From positions 1 to 33,045 of the forward strand of contig JAUHQH010000024.1 of assembly GCA_030408485.1 (NCBI GenBank): a stretch of 33,045 nt of DNA, written 5' to 3'. The translations under genes and the position numbers were made by a program. This document shows positions 8,573 to 16,628 of the stretch, piece after piece. This DNA comes from Candidatus Neptunichlamydia sp. (GTDB lineage: Bacteria > Chlamydiota > Chlamydiia > Chlamydiales > Simkaniaceae). Numbering within the stretch: position 1 is the stretch's first letter; every line of letters begins with the position of its first letter. The notes under the pieces are model-generated. The model was not told the DNA's origin and did not search any database. It saw only the letters and a list, made by a program, of their open reading frames with translations.

Positions 8573-9307
8573 TTATTTTCCCCGAACTGTGTTAAGAAAG
8601 TAGCGAGCTGTGTGCTTTAAGCGAAAAAGAAGACCAAACGGAAAGTTTACTTTAGGAAGCTGGTCTCCATTGACTCTATAGAGAATTTGATTTGCATTTT
8701 TCCATGAAATATTGAGAGCATTGCCAATCCGAAAGATGTACTGGTAGTGTTTTTTTGCAATAGAATGAACTTTTTTATTCCATAAACCAAAAGGGTAAAC
8801 AAAGGAATTCACAGAAACACCTAGCTTTTCTTCAAGAAGTGCTTTTGAAGTAGAGAGTTCGTTTTCGGGGTCGATATGGTTAGAGGTCATTGGGCGATGA
8901 TGAAGAGAATGGGATGCGATTTGAATCAGAGGGGAGTGTGCTAACTCTTTCAATTCATTCCAGCTGCAAAAAGCTGGAGAAGGAATCGAGGGAGTTTTGT
9001 TTGGAAAGGTTTGAACCTTTTCTAGTCGCTTTTCAGGAGATAGGTTTGTTTCTTCAGGGATATAAGCGGTAGGAACAGCTAAAAGAGCTTTTAGCTGATA
9101 CTTTTTAAGTAAAGGAAAAATGCTATGATGGAAATCAAAAAAAGCATCATCAAACGTAAGACAAATTGAGAGTTTGTTACTAAGAGGTTCTCCAGGAAGA
9201 ACAGTAGGATAGCGAGGTGCAATCCATTGAAAGTGATCCTCTAAAGTTTTAAGAGGGTTGGCATATTTACTATTACCGATCTTGTGATAAAGAAGAGCGA
9301 GAAGCAT
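8573..9307 (-). CDS. Polysaccharide deacetylase (NodB-homology, CE4-like)
   Basis: A 244-residue protein with a NodB-homology fold, the family that removes acetyl groups from N-acetyl sugars of peptidoglycan, chitin or surface polysaccharide. The metal triad is visible: TFDDA at 51-55 (D53 as base, D54 as ligand) and SHSLHH with H133 and H137. YPFG at 171-174 occupies the position of the substrate-groove motif. The N-terminus LALLYHKIG is the common start of lipopolysaccharide-type deacetylases. There is no signal peptide, so it probably acts in the cytoplasm or at the membrane on an intermediate. Its start lies 35 bases inside the 3' end of the preceding GT2 gene, so the two are co-transcribed and probably modify the same glycan. 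The substrate is unknown. Confidence 0.85.
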   Translation of the reverse strand: MLLALLYHKIGNSKYANPLKTLEDHFQWIAPRYPTVLPGEPLSNKLSICLTFDDAFFDFHHSIFPLLKKYQLKALLAVPTAYIPEETNLSPEKRLEKVQTFPNKTPSIPSPAFCSWNELKELAHSPLIQIASHSLHHRPMTSNHIDPENELSTSKALLEEKLGVSVNSFVYPFGLWNKKVHSIAKKHYQYIFRIGNALNISWKNANQILYRVNGDQLPKVNFPFGLLFRLKHTARYFLNTVRGK

Positions 9308-10028
9308 AGGTAAGCTTTAAATATTTATAAAAGGTTGTTTGGGCATTATACACAGAAATGATATATCCCTCTTTTCCTCCAAGGAATCCTTGTTTCACTA
9401 TATATGATTTAATGAAGGCGAAAGACCCATGAACAACAGCTTTGGTAAAAGAGGATTTTTTCTTGTGAGCATTTTGTTGAACAAAAAGATTAGAATATTT
9501 TTCCATCTTGAGTAAGAAGTCAGAGATCGATCGGTAGGAATAGTGCTTGACAGGAGAGTGGAGTTTAATTTCAGAAAGTCCAGATGTTTGAATCTTCTCA
9601 TGTACTTGATCATCGGTAAATGAAGTGGCTTGCTTATTGTAAAGACGGATATGGCGATCAGGATACCATCCACACCATTTAATATGTTTCCCATTGAAGT
9701 GGTTATTGAAAGGGAAGGAATACACCTTTTTCATATCGAGCTGTAGCGATAGAATTTCTTGGGCAAGCTTAGAAGTAAGCACTTCATCGCTATCTAAAGA
9801 GAGGATCCAATCATTCGACGCGTGATCAGCTGCTAGGTTATGGAGAGGCCCAAACCCCGTGAAAGGAGAATGGAGAACCTTTACATTGGGGTAAAGCCCA
9901 GCAATTTCGAGGGTTGCATCGGTTGATCCTGTATCGAGAACAATAACTTCATCAAAATTCTTGGCTGATTCCAATACAGAACCGAGCGTTTCTTCGTTAT
10001 TTTTTGTTAAAATCGTTACTGTAATCAT
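9273..10028 (-). CDS. Family 2 glycosyltransferase (WaaE/KdtX-like)
   Basis: A 251-residue GT-A fold transferase that adds a sugar from a nucleotide donor to an acceptor at the cytoplasmic face of the membrane. It starts MITVTILTKNNEETL, with EVIVLDTGSTDAT at about 27-39, the metal-binding DSD at 79-81 in ILSLDSDE, and WYPDRHIRLYNK. This layout is shared with the WaaE/KdtX group that decorates the lipopolysaccharide core. It is the first gene of a two-gene unit with the deacetylase. The acceptor cannot be told from sequence; a lipooligosaccharide core or a surface glycan is most likely. Confidence 0.85.
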   Translation of the reverse strand: MITVTILTKNNEETLGSVLESAKNFDEVIVLDTGSTDATLEIAGLYPNVKVLHSPFTGFGPLHNLAADHASNDWILSLDSDEVLTSKLAQEILSLQLDMKKVYSFPFNNHFNGKHIKWCGWYPDRHIRLYNKQATSFTDDQVHEKIQTSGLSEIKLHSPVKHYSYRSISDFLLKMEKYSNLFVQQNAHKKKSSFTKAVVHGSFAFIKSYIVKQGFLGGKEGYIISVYNAQTTFYKYLKLTYASRSSLSQDR

Positions 10029-10354
10029 ATGTACAGCATAACATAAATAGGATTTGCAGAGGAAACCAATTTCTTTTATAACACGACTTTAGTCCGATCC
10101 CTCGTTCTATCTAAGAGCTCCTTATGAACGGGTTTTTTCATAAATAGAATAAGAGAGTTTGCTATCGAGGAATTGCGAAGAATCAGTTTGCAAGCTTTAT
10201 GCAGGCCTTGGCTGCAACTTAAAGAGGCTAACCGTTCTAGACCCTTCAAATTTGATTCTCTCCTAGGGAGAGATGTGTCTAAATGAGCTGGATTTTTCAG
10301 TTCTCAACATTTAAAAACTACAAAATCTATCAAAAACCGTCCAAAAGGACCTAT

Positions 10355-10720
10355 TTTTTACAAACCCAACACTTTTGTACTCGGAAAGTCTCTAAGTCTC
10401 TTTAGTTCTAAACAGCCCCATAATCACAAGATAACACGGACGGTAATTTAGCAAGTCTCACATGTGAAGTAAATCCTATCCCATCTACCAAAAAATAGAC
10501 ATACTCTTTAATCGATCACAAGAATTCTCTTAAGATTTTTGAAAGATAAGGTATCAAGGGCTCGGTGTTCTCCTCATATATTTTGCCAATGTCTCTTCCC
10601 TTAGCTCGATGTTTTTTGATTTTTAAAGGACCAACTCCTGTTTGAATATCTCTTTCAGGAAGATACCTATTTCTTGTAACGATCCTATGACTCTGTTCAT
10701 CTTTTACATCACAAAATTGT
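10355..10720 (-). pseudogene. IS256/mutator-family transposase remnant with internal deletions
   Basis: The minus strand reads FCDVKDEQSHRIVTRNRYLP, then ERDIQTGVGPLKIKKHRAKG, then YLSKILREF and a stop. It continues in frame with KEYVYFLVDGIGFTSHVRLA and SCDYGAV, and then with QKCWVCKK. These match consecutive blocks of mutator-type transposases: RRVVRNGYLPERxIQTGxGPxxV; YVYxWVDGxxFNVR with the first catalytic Asp; ILVIMGA; and QRCWVHKxxNVLxxLP. The blocks are much closer together than in a full protein of about 400 residues, so the gene has lost several internal segments as well as both ends. Confidence 0.75.
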
Positions 10721-10924
10721 GTTGTTCTTTAAGCCTCTCCATGCCTTTTGCAACAAGTCGCAACACCCATCGACGCAACGTAATGAAAACGATCTGACTG
10801 TGACTTGTTGTTTATTTTTTCCCACTTTTAAGTGCCCTAGGGTGCTGAAAAAAGTTGACCTTTGCATTTTGAAGTTGGATATCTTATGGTGTTTTCATAT
10901 AACCGATGAATCATAAACCAAACT

Positions 10925-10947
10925 ATATTTTTGATAAATGGTATAAC
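10925..10947. repeat. MITE-like element, isolated end (copy 4)
   Basis: ATTTTTGATAAATGGTATAAC matches the right terminal repeat of copy 1 over 16 consecutive bases. Only the end is present. Its last 15 bases, GATAAATGGTATAAC, are the exact reverse complement of 12933-12947 on the far side of lepB. Confidence 0.6.
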
Positions 10948-11019
10948 AGTCTCATTAGATGCCAACCTCCAACAGGTTACTCTTCTAGAGCGTGGAGTAA
11001 GAACAAGAACCAACAAAAA

Positions 11020-12882
11020 TTAATCAATCTTTTGAGGGAGTTTGTTTCGTTTTCTATGAACGATATAGTAAGCTCCAAAACCGACAAAAGCTAAGCACCA
11101 GATGGTAAACCTTGGAGAATTAAAGAAGGGGTAGTCGACCTGGTTTAAAGGGCCTAAACGATTCCCGATCGGCCAAAAGATAAAGGAAGGAGCGCCTCGA
11201 ATGTTTTGCTCAGGAACAAAACCAAAGCCTCGACTATCGCCACTCATTGCATAGTTATCTCCAAGTACCATATATTTCTGTGCAGGAACTGTAATTCCAT
11301 ATTCTTGAATGAAGTCCTTGTCGATTTCCCCATTTTGTAGAAGGGGAGGTCCTGGATCATCAAAAGGGATATGAGGACGATAGGAGGGAGCATTGGATTG
11401 TCTTAAGTATTCTTCGTTGATAAAGCTAATAAGGGTGGGATCTTCTTTGGTCATTAATGGAGCTCCTATTGCATAGAGATCACCGTTGCGATAGTAAACA
11501 TAACGAGAAGGGAGAAGATACTGGTCTTTGGTATAGGGCGCGTAGTAGTTAATGAATTCAATGCCTAAATTATAAAGGAGCTGGATCCGTTCGGGATTAA
11601 AAGTATATAGAGGATGATCTTTTGGTAGTTCCTTAATGGTTCCTCCGAAATGAACTTGATATCCCTTTCCATAGTAAAACTCATAGGTTCCGTCGGGGAC
11701 TCCTTTAAGCTCAGGACAGATCTTACAATCTTTTCCAGCTTTGATTGGAGATCCATAGCGTGAGGCTTTTCCATCTTTAACGATGAAACGAGCGGTATAA
11801 AGATTGTCCATCAACGTTTTTAAATGAGACTCTGTGAGAGGGATAACCGAAGAAGTTGTTCCAACGCTTAGTATTAAACGTCCCATATGATCTTTATCGA
11901 TCTTCGGGTATTTTGTTGAAGGATGGTGGATAATCTCCATATAAAGAGGGGCATCTTTGATTTGTGTTTGAGGGAGATCAGTATAAGCTTTTACCTCCTT
12001 TTTTGTGAGAAGTCGAGCGATTCCATAACCTTTAAATCCCCAGAGGTTGTAGTAGTCATCTTCTTGTTTAAATGGAGGAAGGAGTTGCCCAATTGGTTTA
12101 TGTGTTGCTGATAGCGAAAGTTTTGCAATAGAAATATCCATTTGTCGAATAGTAATCGGTGCATAGATCTCTCCAGTAGGCTTGGAAGGAATCTTCATTT
12201 TTCCATTAAAGTGGACGTAGGGAACATGATCGATTTTACTTAAGAATTTGGGATTCAGTTCCTTTGAAATATCATTTCCCTGTTTGTCAATCCCAAAAAT
12301 TTGTCCTCCATAAAAATAGAGAACATCTCCAGGTTTTCCGATTAATCGCTTAACAAACTGTTTTTTTCCTGGGAAAAGATAAAAATAAACGGTATTTACA
12401 TCATGAATGTTCATTCCTGCTCCAGTGAAGATGACCACTCCATTTCTTGGAACAAGGTTGGGATCGAAATAAAAATGGCCTCGTTTAAGGGGAATATTGA
12501 TTCCAAAAGTTGTCTTAGAAACCACTAATCGATCTTTTTCTTCCAATGTAGGACGCATCGATCCCGTCGGAATCTCATAAAGTTCAAACCACATTGTCCG
12601 AATGGCAACAGCGACTAATAAGGCGGAGGCAACCCCAATAATAAAGTCGCATCCCCGTTCAAAGGAACTCTTTCTTAGATGGAGAGAAAAAAGTCGCTCA
12701 GCTTCTTTAGCAAGACGATCAGCATTTTCACGATCTTTTTCGAGGATTTCTTCTTGAAGTTGATTAAGGGTATTTGCGATTTCTCTCTGAACAGGTTCGA
12801 GGAGTTTTTTCTTATTCCTTCGGTAAAGTTTCAGAACATGTCTAAAAACATGAAGGGATTTTCGTAAAGGGTATCTTTTCAT
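11020..12882 (-). CDS. lepB: Signal peptidase I (long chlamydial type)
   Basis: A 620-residue membrane serine protease that cleaves signal peptides of exported proteins. After a cytoplasmic helical segment (1-75) there is a membrane segment at about 79-97. The catalytic Ser108 lies in IPTGSMRPTL and the Lys178 general base in KKQFVKRLIGKPGD. The last conserved box, GDNYAMSGDSRGFG, is at 541-554, and a C-terminal membrane segment lies at about 592-608. Typical enzymes have about 250-330 residues. Here about 350 residues separate the Lys box from the last box, the large insertion seen in chlamydial signal peptidases. The start codon lies inside an 18 bp palindrome, and no ribosome-binding site sits at normal spacing. 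Confidence 0.95.
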   Translation of the reverse strand: MKRYPLRKSLHVFRHVLKLYRRNKKKLLEPVQREIANTLNQLQEEILEKDRENADRLAKEAERLFSLHLRKSSFERGCDFIIGVASALLVAVAIRTMWFELYEIPTGSMRPTLEEKDRLVVSKTTFGINIPLKRGHFYFDPNLVPRNGVVIFTGAGMNIHDVNTVYFYLFPGKKQFVKRLIGKPGDVLYFYGGQIFGIDKQGNDISKELNPKFLSKIDHVPYVHFNGKMKIPSKPTGEIYAPITIRQMDISIAKLSLSATHKPIGQLLPPFKQEDDYYNLWGFKGYGIARLLTKKEVKAYTDLPQTQIKDAPLYMEIIHHPSTKYPKIDKDHMGRLILSVGTTSSVIPLTESHLKTLMDNLYTARFIVKDGKASRYGSPIKAGKDCKICPELKGVPDGTYEFYYGKGYQVHFGGTIKELPKDHPLYTFNPERIQLLYNLGIEFINYYAPYTKDQYLLPSRYVYYRNGDLYAIGAPLMTKEDPTLISFINEEYLRQSNAPSYRPHIPFDDPGPPLLQNGEIDKDFIQEYGITVPAQKYMVLGDNYAMSGDSRGFGFVPEQNIRGAPSFIFWPIGNRLGPLNQVDYPFFNSPRFTIWCLAFVGFGAYYIVHRKRNKLPQKID

Positions 12883-12897
12883 AGAATTAATTCTATG
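12880..12897. promoter_or_regulatory. 18-bp perfect palindrome over the lepB start codon
   Basis: CATAGAATTAATTCTATG is self-complementary over all 18 bases, and its outer CAT/ATG is the lepB start codon on the minus strand. The only Shine-Dalgarno-like bases (GAGG) lie about 22 bases upstream of the ATG. It could be an operator or an mRNA hairpin hiding the start codon; nothing in the sequence decides between these. Confidence 0.5.
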
Positions 12898-12932
12898 TTA
12901 CTTACCTCAATTCTTTCAATCATTTATCAAGT

Positions 12933-13037
12933 GTTATACCATTTATCAGAAATGATGTAAGAAATAGCGCAGAGATTTTCATGGTAAAATTGCTTTTGTA
13001 TATCGAAGCTAACCATATATTGGTTAGTAAGATAGCA
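12933..13037. repeat. MITE-like element, copy 3 (inverted, truncated)
   Basis: Opposite orientation to copies 1 and 2. It begins GTTATACCATTTATCAGAAA and continues through GCGCAGAGATTTTCATGGTA, AAATTGCTTTT and the central palindrome CTAACCATATATTGGTTAG to TAAGATAGCAA. After that, similarity to the other copies stops, so about a third is missing. It lies in the 359-base gap between lepB and spoIID. The rest of that gap, 13038-13241, shows no gene. Confidence 0.75.
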
Positions 13038-13241
13038 AGTATCCATAACCGCTTATTGGTTGAAAACGATACAGCATAGAATCCAACAGGGATTACCTCT
13101 CTTCATCCTCAATGTCAATCGTTGAGCTGTCCTCTCTCTTCCTTTACCCTCTCCTGACTCTGTTGTGACCCCATTCTTTACAGGGCAATATAGACTGCAG
13201 TCATTATTTTTTGCAATGAGAGGTTTTGCTATTTAAACTCT

Positions 13242-14480
13242 TTATTTATGTAAGAGGCGATATTTTTTCTTAGCCACTTCTTTCTGGTTTGGAGAAATAA
13301 AAGAGCGTTTTTTACTTGAAACGATGGCTTTTGGATAGCAGCGCATCTTTTCTATTGTTGTCCTAGGGAAAAACTTTGAAAGAATCGCTGGAACTTCATC
13401 TCCACGTTCAGTCATTTGACTAGCACTATAAAGACATAGGCCGACACCATTTCCTTCTCCATAGCCCTCAAAAAGAGCGATATTTCCTTTAATGCTCACA
13501 TTGAAGTCATTACTTTTAAGCTTATCTTTTCCTAGCTTTTCTTGAAGGGTTGCAAAATCAACATCTTCGGTGTGAGATCCATCATGAAGGCGTGTTGCAT
13601 AAACTTTTCCAGATACGTGGTCAATAAACAGGTCGATTCCAGTCACTCGGTTTGTCTTAACAACCTTTGCTAACTCTTGAGTATCGACTGTTAGAGACCA
13701 GCGAGAATCTTTACGATTTTTAATCGCAAATTTTGACTCAACCCCTTCAGGTGTCATAGTGTTCTTTCTGAAAATAGAAGAGTAGCTAGCAGTTTTTCCT
13801 CCGCAATGCTCTGTCCAAGACCCTGGAAAGGGTTGATCTTCATAGGTCATCACAAGATATTTTGTATTATCAACAGCTCGATCTATTGCGAGGTTCTGAA
13901 GAATGAGAGCGTTGCCATGGTATCCTGCTTCCTCCTTAGTGATGTGCCAAAAAGCATCGTAATTGAGGAGAGTTTTGTAATAAGCGTCCGTTCGCGCAAT
14001 AATTGCAATCGCATCAAGGATATTAGAGGGAAGAGTTGGAGAGACATGTTCGTTGAGAATGGTTTTAACATAGGTTTCGACATCCACTTCATTAATAATG
14101 CTTAATGTATTTTCGATATTGTAAACTTCAATGGTTCCACGGTACTGGACACCATTGATCAAAAAGGTTGTTTCTGGGCTAGTGGGAACGACTTGAAGTT
14201 GGTAAATTCCTAAAAAGTTTTCACCCCACTTAATCCCTTCTTCATGTGGGTAAAGATAGAAACGTTTGCCCCATCTTCCAGAACTTTCCTTTTTTCCATT
14301 TCCTGGATTGTAGATAGCGTAAGGTCCTTTTGCTTCAAGAAGAATTCCGTCAGTTCTCTTTTCTAAAAGAAGTTTGATGGTTGCTGGCTTTTCAGCACTC
14401 ACATTGGTTGAGGGGGTCTTTTCTTCAGTAAAAGCAAGGAGAGGCAAAAAGAATAAAAATAAAAGAAATTTAGCTTTCAT
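13242..14480 (-). CDS. spoIID: SpoIID-domain peptidoglycan lytic transglycosylase
   Basis: A 412-residue exported protein with an N-terminal signal peptide (about 1-18, ending LLAFTEE) and a SpoIID domain. The catalytic Glu corresponds to E144 in ILNEHVSP, followed by the family helix DAIAIIARTDAYYK. The C-terminal half has the CGGKTA motif near 230 and GYGEGNGVGLCLYSASQM, which resembles the GHGxGMSQxGA-like block of the family. SpoIID homologues of chlamydiae are known to cleave glycan strands at the division septum, so a role in remodelling the septal peptidoglycan ring is likely. The start overlaps the ruvB stop by 11 bases, so the two genes are co-transcribed. The last 30 residues are basic. 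Confidence 0.88.
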   Translation of the reverse strand: MKAKFLLFLFFLPLLAFTEEKTPSTNVSAEKPATIKLLLEKRTDGILLEAKGPYAIYNPGNGKKESSGRWGKRFYLYPHEEGIKWGENFLGIYQLQVVPTSPETTFLINGVQYRGTIEVYNIENTLSIINEVDVETYVKTILNEHVSPTLPSNILDAIAIIARTDAYYKTLLNYDAFWHITKEEAGYHGNALILQNLAIDRAVDNTKYLVMTYEDQPFPGSWTEHCGGKTASYSSIFRKNTMTPEGVESKFAIKNRKDSRWSLTVDTQELAKVVKTNRVTGIDLFIDHVSGKVYATRLHDGSHTEDVDFATLQEKLGKDKLKSNDFNVSIKGNIALFEGYGEGNGVGLCLYSASQMTERGDEVPAILSKFFPRTTIEKMRCYPKAIVSSKKRSFISPNQKEVAKKKYRLLHK

Positions 14481-15504
14481 CGAGCATTTCTCCAGAAAAT
14501 TGATTAGGAGTTGTTGAGCGTCCTAGATGTTGATAGGCCAGTTTAGTCACTTCTCTTCCTCGCTGGGTACGCTTAATAAAACCCTGCATGATAAGGAATG
14601 GTTCATTCACCTCTTCAAGAGTTGATGATTCTTCTCCAATAGCCGCTGCTATTGTGCTAATTCCAACAGGGCCACCTTCGTGATGATCAATAATATGCTT
14701 TAGCATCCGTTTATCCATTTCGTCAAGGCCAAGGAAGTCGATATCTAACATTTCAAGCGCAGTACGTGTTGTAATTTTGTCGAGTTTATTGTCACTACGC
14801 ATCTGGGCATAATCGCGGACCCACTTTAAAAGGTTATTAGCGATTCGTGGAGTTCCTCGAGAACGTTTAGCAATTTCTAAGATCGACTCATCATTGATTT
14901 CTACTCTTAAGATTGAAGAAGAACGAGCAAGGATATCTGCCACAAAGTCTGAGGAATAGTAGTCAAGGCGGCAGGTGAATCCAAACCGAGATCTAAGAGG
15001 AGCACCCAACAGCCCCATTCGAGTTGTTGCTCCTACAAGCGTAAAAGGGTTAAGTGTCACTTGAAGACTTCTTGCTTGAGGGCCAGAATCAAGTATCAGA
15101 TCAAGTTTAAAGTCTTCCATAGCAGGGTAAAGATATTCTTCAACTGTTCGGTTTAGGCGATGGATTTCATCGATGAATAGAATATCTCCCTCTTTTAAAT
15201 TGGTCAAAATTCCTGCAAGATCAGCGGGTTTCTCAATAGCTGGGCCAGAGGTTATGACAAGATCTGTTCCCATCTCGCTTGTTAGGATGTGAGCTATTGT
15301 TGTTTTACCAAGCCCTGGTGGGCCATGAAAAAGAGCATGGCCAAGGGCTTCGTTTCGCTTTTTTGCTGCGCCAGCAAAGACCTTGAGCTTTTCAATGGCA
15401 GCAGGCTGCCCAATGAATTCATCCAAACAACTTGGACGGAGTGTTAACTCTAGCTTATTGTCTTTTTTTTCCCATGAGGATTGTATGAATGGAGGTTTTG
15501 TCAT
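14470..15504 (-). CDS. ruvB: Holliday junction helicase RuvB
   Basis: The AAA+ motor (344 residues) that, with RuvA, drives branch migration of Holliday junctions during recombinational repair. It opens with LRPSCLDEFIGQ, then Walker A GPPGLGKT at 61-68, Walker B with DEIH at 112-115, the sensor LVGATTRMG, LRSRFGF, the RGTPRIANNLLKWVRDYA block, and a winged-helix C-terminus with GGPVGISTIAAAIGEE and EPFLIMQGFIKRTQRGR. All elements are complete. It is the first gene of a unit with spoIID and diverges from dcd. Confidence 0.97.
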   Translation of the reverse strand: MTKPPFIQSSWEKKDNKLELTLRPSCLDEFIGQPAAIEKLKVFAGAAKKRNEALGHALFHGPPGLGKTTIAHILTSEMGTDLVITSGPAIEKPADLAGILTNLKEGDILFIDEIHRLNRTVEEYLYPAMEDFKLDLILDSGPQARSLQVTLNPFTLVGATTRMGLLGAPLRSRFGFTCRLDYYSSDFVADILARSSSILRVEINDESILEIAKRSRGTPRIANNLLKWVRDYAQMRSDNKLDKITTRTALEMLDIDFLGLDEMDKRMLKHIIDHHEGGPVGISTIAAAIGEESSTLEEVNEPFLIMQGFIKRTQRGREVTKLAYQHLGRSTTPNQFSGEMLDES

Positions 15505-15576
15505 TTTTCAATCACTTGATTAACTTGGCTACATAAGAAAAGAGTAGCAAGAAAAGGATTTCAAGCGCTATATCTA

Positions 15577-15736
15577 ATCTCAGAACACCGGACTTTTTTT
15601 GTTTAAGGGGCAAGCAAGGCAAAGATAAACTTTCTTGAACAACGAAATTTATAGCGAAAGAGCTGTGAATGAGGAAGAAAGGAAGTTTTTCGAAGCAGCA
15701 GCTGTCATATAAGAAAAAAACACCGTGTTCTGAGAT
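15577..15736. repeat. 12-bp inverted repeat pair in the ruvB-dcd gap
   Basis: ATCTCAGAACAC at 15577-15588 and its exact reverse complement at 15725-15736 bound a 160-base segment. Each copy is followed inward, after a few bases, by a run of 7 T (left) or preceded by a run of A (right), so the similarity extends past the 12 bases. The right copy also contains the short palindrome AACACCGTGTT. The interior has no open frame. It could be a small mobile element or paired control sites for the two divergent units. Confidence 0.55.
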
Positions 15737-15777
15737 CTAGTCTATAAAACGAAAAAGCTTAAAATAGTGGTGGTAAA

Positions 15778-16341
15778 ATGAGTTTACAATCAGATAAATG
15801 GATTCGAAAAATGGCATTAGAAGGGATGATTGAACCCTTTGCCCATGCGCAAGTGAAGAGCATTGAAAATCAGAAAATTGTTAGTTATGGTCTCTCAAGC
15901 TATGGATACGATGTGCGCGTAGGAAATCGTTTTAAAGTCTTTACCAATGTTCACAATACGATTGTCGATCCTAAAAACTTTAATGAAGATACCTTTGTTG
16001 ATATTGAAGGGGATGTTTGCATTATTCCTCCTAATTCTTTTGCCTTAACAAATACCGTTGAATACTTCCGGATTCCTAGAGGGTGTCTAACGATTTGCAT
16101 AGGAAAATCGACTTATGCAAGATGTGGTATTATTGTGAATGTCACTCCCTTTGAGCCAGAATGGGAGGGGCATGTAACGATTGAGGTCTCGAATACAACT
16201 CCACTTCCTGCTAAAATCTATTCAAATGAAGGGATTGCTCAGGTTCTTTTCTTTGAAGCTAAAGAAGTTTGTGAAATTTCCTATGCAGATCGTGCAGGAA
16301 AGTATATGAAGCAAACTGGGATCACTCTCCCAACAATATAA
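15778..16341 (+). CDS. dcd: dCTP deaminase
   Basis: Deaminates dCTP to dUTP (187 residues), the route toward dUMP and dTMP, in the cytosol. Family motifs are in order: [12 protein letters not shown] near 36-47, [10 protein letters not shown] at 109-118, EWEGHVTIE with the catalytic Glu136, then [16 protein letters not shown] and the C-terminal lid [21 protein letters not shown] sequence lies just upstream of the ATG. Its TAA shares one base with the next ATG, so it heads a four-gene operon with the FtsB-like and the two CNNM genes. It lies divergently beside ruvB, a neighbour pair also found in Chlamydia. Confidence 0.97.
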   Translation: MSLQSDKWIRKMALEGMIEPFAHAQVKSIENQKIVSYGLSSYGYDVRVGNRFKVFTNVHNTIVDPKNFNEDTFVDIEGDVCIIPPNSFALTNTVEYFRIPRGCLTICIGKSTYARCGIIVNVTPFEPEWEGHVTIEVSNTTPLPAKIYSNEGIAQVLFFEAKEVCEISYADRAGKYMKQTGITLPTI

Positions 16342-16628
16342 TGAAGAGTGGCTGGGTCCAGATTTTTTTAAAAAACTGGTGGGTAATTGCTTTTGTATTA
16401 ATGGCTTATGGTTTTTATCTCCAAGCCATTCATAAAAAAAATCGTCTAGTTAAGGCTTTGCAAGAAAGAGTTGATCATTTATCTCAAGCAAAAAGGGAAG
16501 GAGAAGAAGAAAAAGAAGAACTCGTTCTACGTATCCAAAGTCAGGAAGATCCTGAATGGTTAGAACTGGTATTAAAAGCAAATCTTGGAGTGACTGGTGA
16601 AGGAGAGTTGAAGGTGGTATTTGAATGA
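16341..16628 (+). CDS. Small bitopic membrane protein, FtsB/DivIC-like
   Basis: A 95-residue protein with a single membrane segment (about 12-28), a charged coiled coil (about 33-67) and a short C-terminal segment, EDPEWLELVLKANLGVTGEG. The septum-formation-initiator family (FtsB/DivIC) has the same layout: a short cytoplasmic N-terminus, one membrane helix, a periplasmic coiled coil, and a closing motif of the form (D/N)PxxIExxARxxLGxxxPGE. Here DPEWLE, LG and GE fall at matching spacing, although the usual Arg is missing. I infer a divisome protein; a plain membrane-anchored coiled-coil protein is the alternative. It overlaps dcd by 1 base and the next gene by 4. Confidence 0.6.
   Translation: MKSGWVQIFLKNWWVIAFVLMAYGFYLQAIHKKNRLVKALQERVDHLSQAKREGEEEKEELVLRIQSQEDPEWLELVLKANLGVTGEGELKVVFE

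Larger units (their letters stand above)
10029..11019. other. Gene-free kilobase with transposase and repeat remnants
   Basis: No intact gene is supported. The central part holds an IS256-like transposase wreck, and 10925-10947 holds one end of the MITE-like element. On the minus strand about 70 codons ending at 10076 stay open (with SNLKGLERLASLSCSQGLHK), just ahead of the GT2 gene. They have no start or recognisable family and may be another gene fragment. The promoter of the GT2-deacetylase unit should lie near 10030-10080, but I cannot point to it. Confidence 0.5.

Noticed and set aside
10719-10916. 65-codon plus-strand frame
   Set aside because: Cys- and Phe-rich text without a ribosome-binding site, in a gap of mobile-element debris.
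10906-11094. 62-codon plus-strand frame
   Set aside because: It spans the isolated MITE end and runs antisense into lepB; no protein-like features.
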